From NCBI GenBank assembly GCA_045106685.1, contig JBGCFB010000361.1:1-26345 (forward strand): DNA of 26,345 nucleotides, given 5' to 3'. The notes under the pieces were generated by a model. The model searched no databases and was not told the origin of the DNA. It saw nothing but the letters and a program-made list of their open reading frames with translations. Positions within the stretch are counted from its first letter, which is position 1. Each line of letters begins with the position of its first letter. Of the stretch, positions 23,978 through 26,345 are shown piece after piece. Origin of the DNA: JAUIGE01 sp045106685. Its GTDB lineage: Bacteria > Bacteroidota > Bacteroidia > J057. The translations under genes were made by a program, and so were the position numbers.

Positions 23978-23979
23978 TG
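23562..23979 (+). repeat. Direct repeat, copy A: 3' end of the solute-binding gene
   Basis: 418-bp segment, 411 positions identical to 25189-25606 with no insertion or deletion (offset 1627 bp). It runs from codon 432 of the solute-binding gene to 2 bp past its stop codon. Six of the seven differences are at third codon positions and one codon differs in two bases (Ala to Ser). Confidence 0.97.
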
Positions 23980-24086
23980 CTAACCAGATCCCGTCTTTTA
24001 CTTGATTCTTACTGCTCAATACTTGCTACTATCGTTCCTGTTTCCAACTATTTAGGAGCGGCGAATATTCCCATAAAATATTAATC

Positions 24087-24118
24087 ACTATTGCTTGAGG
24101 AGGGAAACCCTTTTGAGG
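24087..24118 (-). repeat. Short dispersed repeat (TTTCCCTCC..AGCAATAGT family), member 1
   Basis: The minus-strand reading of 24087-24118 matches 25624-25655 at 27 of 32 positions, with the shared core TTTCCCTCC and AGCAATAGT. A third, shorter match (CCCTCCCTTAGCAATGG) lies at 24963-24979. Next to it, a forward segment at 24116-24136 (TAAAGCGCTGGAGGAATCA) resembles 25669-25686 (TAAAGCCTTGGGGAATCA), so both sides of the 24-25.7 kb module carry related pieces. Confidence 0.5.
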
Positions 24119-24216
24119 TAAAGCGCTGGAGGAATCAGCTTAGAATCAGTGGCTAATTCTAGGGTGATATTTTTTTGCACAAAAAATTACTCGTTAAAAT
24201 CTTTTACTTTTATTGT

Positions 24217-24933
24217 ATGAGGTTACTGCAAATTTTGGGGGCTGCCATTTTTCTTCAAATTATAAGTGGGTGTGAGGTCGCACCCCAATCACACGAAATA
24301 CTAACTAAAGAGTATGACTTTGAGCAGATTCTCAATATGGCCGAAATTGATTTTGGCGCTTTGAATCTCACTAAAAAAGACTTCATCGATTCCCTCAAGC
24401 CCGCAGAATATCCTCCAAGAAATCATGGTTATTCAATAGAATTCAAGCCTATGAATTGGAACAAGGACCTAGTGTTTGGCACCGTCTATTTTGAAACTGA
24501 ATTTAGAAAGTACCAGATTAACCAGAGGGAATTTTGGTTGCCTCAAAAATGGACAATAACAGGGCAGGCAGATAGCACAAAAACAAAGATGGTCGCACAA
24601 CCTAATTATGAGATCGACTTTTCATTAGACTCCTCTGTAACCATTACACAATATTCCTTTATTGCATTAGGCGACCTGGATTTAGAGGTTTCCTCAAGTA
24701 CTATCAGAAATGAAGAAGGGCGCATTATTAAAAGCACAGGATCATCAGGCATAGGCGCGACGGCATCTCGATCTATTTTACATGTATTTAAGAGTCATAA
24801 AGGCGAGTTAAGCCAATTAGAAACAGAATCATATCGGTTAGGGTTCGCAGATGAAGGAGTCTCCCAATTTTTACAAAGCATCTTTGGAAGTAATGACGAG
24901 ATCATAGGTTCGTCCATGGAGTTTTTTGAATAA
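24217..24933 (+). CDS. Lipoprotein of unknown function, 238 aa
   Basis: From the ATG at 24217 the protein opens with a lipoprotein signal (MRLLQILGAAIFLQIISGC, lipidated Cys19). A TTG at 24175 would add 14 residues that spoil the compact signal, so I prefer the ATG. The mature part is a mixed alpha/beta domain with no motif I recognise (for example NWNKDLVFGTVYFETEFR and SVTITQYSFIALGDLDLEVS). The C-terminal tail is polar. AT-rich codon use differs somewhat from the older-looking genes nearby (more AAT/ATA/AAA), as for the genes at 25716-26177. It lies between the two copies of the 418-bp repeat. Function unknown. Confidence 0.65.
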   Translation: MRLLQILGAAIFLQIISGCEVAPQSHEILTKEYDFEQILNMAEIDFGALNLTKKDFIDSLKPAEYPPRNHGYSIEFKPMNWNKDLVFGTVYFETEFRKYQINQREFWLPQKWTITGQADSTKTKMVAQPNYEIDFSLDSSVTITQYSFIALGDLDLEVSSSTIRNEEGRIIKSTGSSGIGATASRSILHVFKSHKGELSQLETESYRLGFADEGVSQFLQSIFGSNDEIIGSSMEFFE

Positions 24934-24960
24934 TCCTGAGGGTTTTAAGCCCCCCAAAAA

Positions 24961-24981
24961 TCCCCTCCCTTAGCAATGGCA
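24961..24981 (+). repeat. Short dispersed repeat, member 2 (partial)
   Basis: TCCCCTCCCTTAGCAATGGC shares the CCCTCCC-TAGCAAT core with 25638-25653 on the same strand. It follows the unknown lipoprotein gene by 27 bp in a C/G-run-rich stretch. Confidence 0.4.
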
Positions 24982-25037
24982 GATTAGATTGAGGGTTAAA
25001 ATATAAATCATCATAATCGCTAATCGTCAATTATAAA

Positions 25038-25604
25038 ATGTCACCATCCCGCTCCCTCCTCCTCCTCCTCCTCTGCATTACATTTCTTATTCCCTTCTTG
25101 TCAATAGCCCAATCCGCCATTGACCATTGGGAGACGGCGGTATTTAATGATGATACATGGTCGTACAGAGTAGGCACCTCCGCGCCGCCAGCCCTCTTCA
25201 AAGATGCTTGCAGCAAAGTTGGCCTGACGATTACGCTTGAACCGACTTCTTTTAAGATGCTTGGTCCCAAGATTATGACGCATCAGTTTGAGATGGCTTT
25301 GCTTGCCAGTTCGACCTACTCGCATCCGTATGATTTTGAGCAAGACTTCAGCAGAAATCATCCTGGCAATCATACTGGTTTTGGATCAGCGAAACTCGAT
25401 AGCCTTATCGATGCTGCGGGAAAAGCGCTGAACCCAACGACGCGCCGTGATCTCGCATGGCAAATCCAGGCCGAAGTACATCGCGAGAAGCCGCTTATGT
25501 ATCTGTTTGCCTCCTCGCAGCCGGTAGCGATCCATGATCGTCTGGGCAACACAAAGGTGATGGCTTACTCACCTTATGTATGGCTGAATGGGCTGAAGCC
25601 TTGA
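25038..25604 (+). CDS. In-frame fusion ORF: foreign signal peptide + C-terminal lobe of solute-binding protein
   Basis: 188 aa. Residues 1-25 are a Sec signal peptide with six Leu in a row (likely cleavage after AQ, residue 25). Residues 26-51 (SAIDHWETAVFNDDTWSYRV then GTSAPP) resemble the N-terminal opening of Bacteroidota CotH-kinase/lamin-tail surface proteins ('HWE..V..DD.W.Y..GTS.PP'), a match made from memory. From residue 52 to the end (137 aa) the protein is identical to the C-terminus of the solute-binding lipoprotein except for one Ala-to-Ser change. The junction keeps the frame. The N-lobe and hinge of the binding protein are missing, so the product cannot be a normal transporter component: it is either a remnant pseudogene that happens to be open, or a new short secreted protein. 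Confidence 0.75.
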   Translation: MSPSRSLLLLLLCITFLIPFLSIAQSAIDHWETAVFNDDTWSYRVGTSAPPALFKDACSKVGLTITLEPTSFKMLGPKIMTHQFEMALLASSTYSHPYDFEQDFSRNHPGNHTGFGSAKLDSLIDAAGKALNPTTRRDLAWQIQAEVHREKPLMYLFASSQPVAIHDRLGNTKVMAYSPYVWLNGLKP

Positions 25605-25606
25605 TG
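25189..25606 (+). repeat. Direct repeat, copy B
   Basis: 418-bp copy of 23562-23979, with 7 substitutions and no gaps. The left boundary is a clean break inside a CCAGCCCTC/GCAGCCCTC context; the right boundary is 2 bp past the stop codon. A dispersed-repeat member begins 18 bp beyond it. Confidence 0.97.
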
Positions 25607-25623
25607 GGGTTTCAGGTGCCAGG

Positions 25624-25655
25624 CCTTGAAAGGATTTCCCTCCCCTAGCAATAGT
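25624..25655 (+). repeat. Short dispersed repeat, member 3
   Basis: Matches the minus-strand reading of 24087-24118 at 27 of 32 positions. Members 1 and 3 are inverted to each other and enclose the unknown lipoprotein gene and the fusion gene. Confidence 0.5.
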
Positions 25656-25715
25656 GGAAGGTATTCAGGCTAAAGCCTTGGGGAATCATATATAATAAAC
25701 TTAAAGTTTGCTCTT

Positions 25716-26177
25716 ATGGATAGCCTAAGTATTTATTCTAAAAACGCATTCCCATTAGAAGAAATATTTCTACTTCTAATTAATGAAGGTTTTCTCATAA
25801 GAGTTATCTCTACTGAAGGCAAAAGGTATTCTATTTCTAAAGACAATCCTTTTCACAGAGAACAAAAGCAATATGTAATTCTAGACTTATCTACCTCAAT
25901 TATAGATGATGGGGCTAATAATCCTTTTTACGACGAAGCGCTTGATGTGGTAGAGCGAACGCTTGGAAGTGATTTTGAAACAAAGGAGATTCAGGTTTTA
26001 TCTGTTGATTATAAACTCCGAAAAGGCGTTAAGACTGTTCAATATTTCTTTCGTGTCCTAACGAATTATTTCACCACTGACTTCCTAAAGCAGACTGTTT
26101 TTTTTGATGATCTTTCTGGAGAAACCCTATCCGGCGATAACTTTGAGAAGTTGGTTCATTTATATCCACCTAGCTAG
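25716..26177 (+). CDS. Protein of unknown function, 153 aa
   Basis: No signal peptide or membrane helix; predicted cytoplasmic. It opens with a helix-strand pattern (MDSLSIYSKNAFPLEEIFLL then NEGFLIRVISTEGKRYSI), has an acidic helix (PFYDEALDVVERTLGSDFET), and ends with aromatic strands (VQYFFRVLTNYFTTDFLKQT). No catalytic motif is visible. Codon use is AT-rich like that of the 24217-24933 gene. It stands alone after the fusion gene, so its context suggests an accessory region but gives no function. Confidence 0.6.
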   Translation: MDSLSIYSKNAFPLEEIFLLLINEGFLIRVISTEGKRYSISKDNPFHREQKQYVILDLSTSIIDDGANNPFYDEALDVVERTLGSDFETKEIQVLSVDYKLRKGVKTVQYFFRVLTNYFTTDFLKQTVFFDDLSGETLSGDNFEKLVHLYPPS

Positions 26178-26320
26178 GGATATCTATATCAAAATATAAG
26201 AAGTATTTACTTAATCATCATGTTCGTTCTCTTGACTTCTTTTAAAGAGGAGATTTAATCGCTTTGCTAAATTAGTAGATGGTAACTTGGGGAAAGAATT
26301 AATTCCACTTAGATATTAAA

Positions 26321-26345
26321 ATGAGTAAAAGAAACATCATCGCGG
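26321..26345 (+). CDS. Possible gene start, cut by the window edge
   Basis: An ATG at 26321 opens MSKRNIIA and is still open at the last base. The basic start and the AAAATG context look like a Bacteroidota gene start, and the 143-bp gap before it is otherwise empty. With eight codons nothing can be said about the product. Confidence 0.3.

Noticed and set aside
23435..25552. Matching antisense open frames in both copies of the 418-bp repeat
   Set aside because: They are shared only because the DNA is nearly identical; the differences fall at third positions of the + frame, which supports the + frame as coding.
23562..25606. Assembly artefact as the source of the duplicated segment
   Set aside because: The copies differ at seven positions and have different flanks, so simple double assembly of one locus is unlikely, though long reads would settle it.
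23978..25655. Composite transposon or integron cassette
   Set aside because: No transposase, integrase, target-site duplication or terminal repeat typical of an IS was seen; the flanking repeats are short and imperfect.

Overview
This window looks like chromosomal DNA from a member of the Bacteroidota. The evidence is a C-terminal type IX secretion (Por) tail at 10543-11265, a GldA-type ABC ATPase at 21281-22216, TPR-containing membrane histidine kinases, an EAD11-like effector-associated domain, many lipoproteins with Bacteroidota-style lipoboxes, and TAnnTTTG-like -7 promoter elements. The order or genus cannot be fixed from the sequence alone. No tRNA, rRNA, CRISPR array, transposase or phage gene was seen.

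Layout. 1-3029: the 3' part of a YdeI-family gene, two tandem RDD membrane proteins of identical length, a membrane-anchored unknown, and a 120-aa unknown close behind nuoL. 3041-6967 (all minus strand): a fragment of the complex I locus, nuoJ - small lipoprotein - Lys/Glu repeat protein - nuoK - nuoL, with no nuoI upstream and no nuoM/nuoN downstream. 7117-10448 (minus): an orphan TPR histidine kinase preceded by a 493-aa helical-repeat protein. 10543-12357 (plus): a T9SS-tailed secreted protein and a CPBP intramembrane protease. 12427-13986 (minus): an FMN/Fe-S glutamate-synthase-like protein. 14191-15993 (plus): a membrane-anchored MutS-family ATPase. 16068-18443 (minus): a second orphan TPR histidine kinase. 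18699-21197 (plus): a tight three-gene unit made of an EAD11-degenerate CHAT protein, a SMUG2/DUF4918-like DNA glycosylase and a beta-propeller lipoprotein. 21281-23977: divergent gldA-like ATPase and a family-5 solute-binding lipoprotein. 23978-26345: a small accessory region with an unknown lipoprotein, an in-frame fusion gene built from a copy of the 3' end of the solute-binding gene, an unknown 153-aa protein and a possible gene start at the right edge.

Three things stand out. First, the EAD11-CHAT protein has lost the expected catalytic His and has a displaced Cys. It sits 4 nt upstream of a DNA glycosylase gene, so it may be a non-proteolytic adaptor or sensor of a conflict system. Second, a 418-bp segment encoding the last 137 residues of the solute-binding lipoprotein recurs 1.6 kb downstream with seven differences, six of them at third codon positions. 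It is fused in frame to a different signal peptide. Third, many gaps between genes from 0.5 to 21.3 kb carry short variants of a few words (GATTAGCTGATTTGAT, TTAGCTGTTGGC, AGTGCATAGT/AGTTGAAA, GATGAACAAT), often folded into long hairpins. All recognisable copies of the first two words lie in the same orientation on the + strand whatever the direction of the flanking genes.
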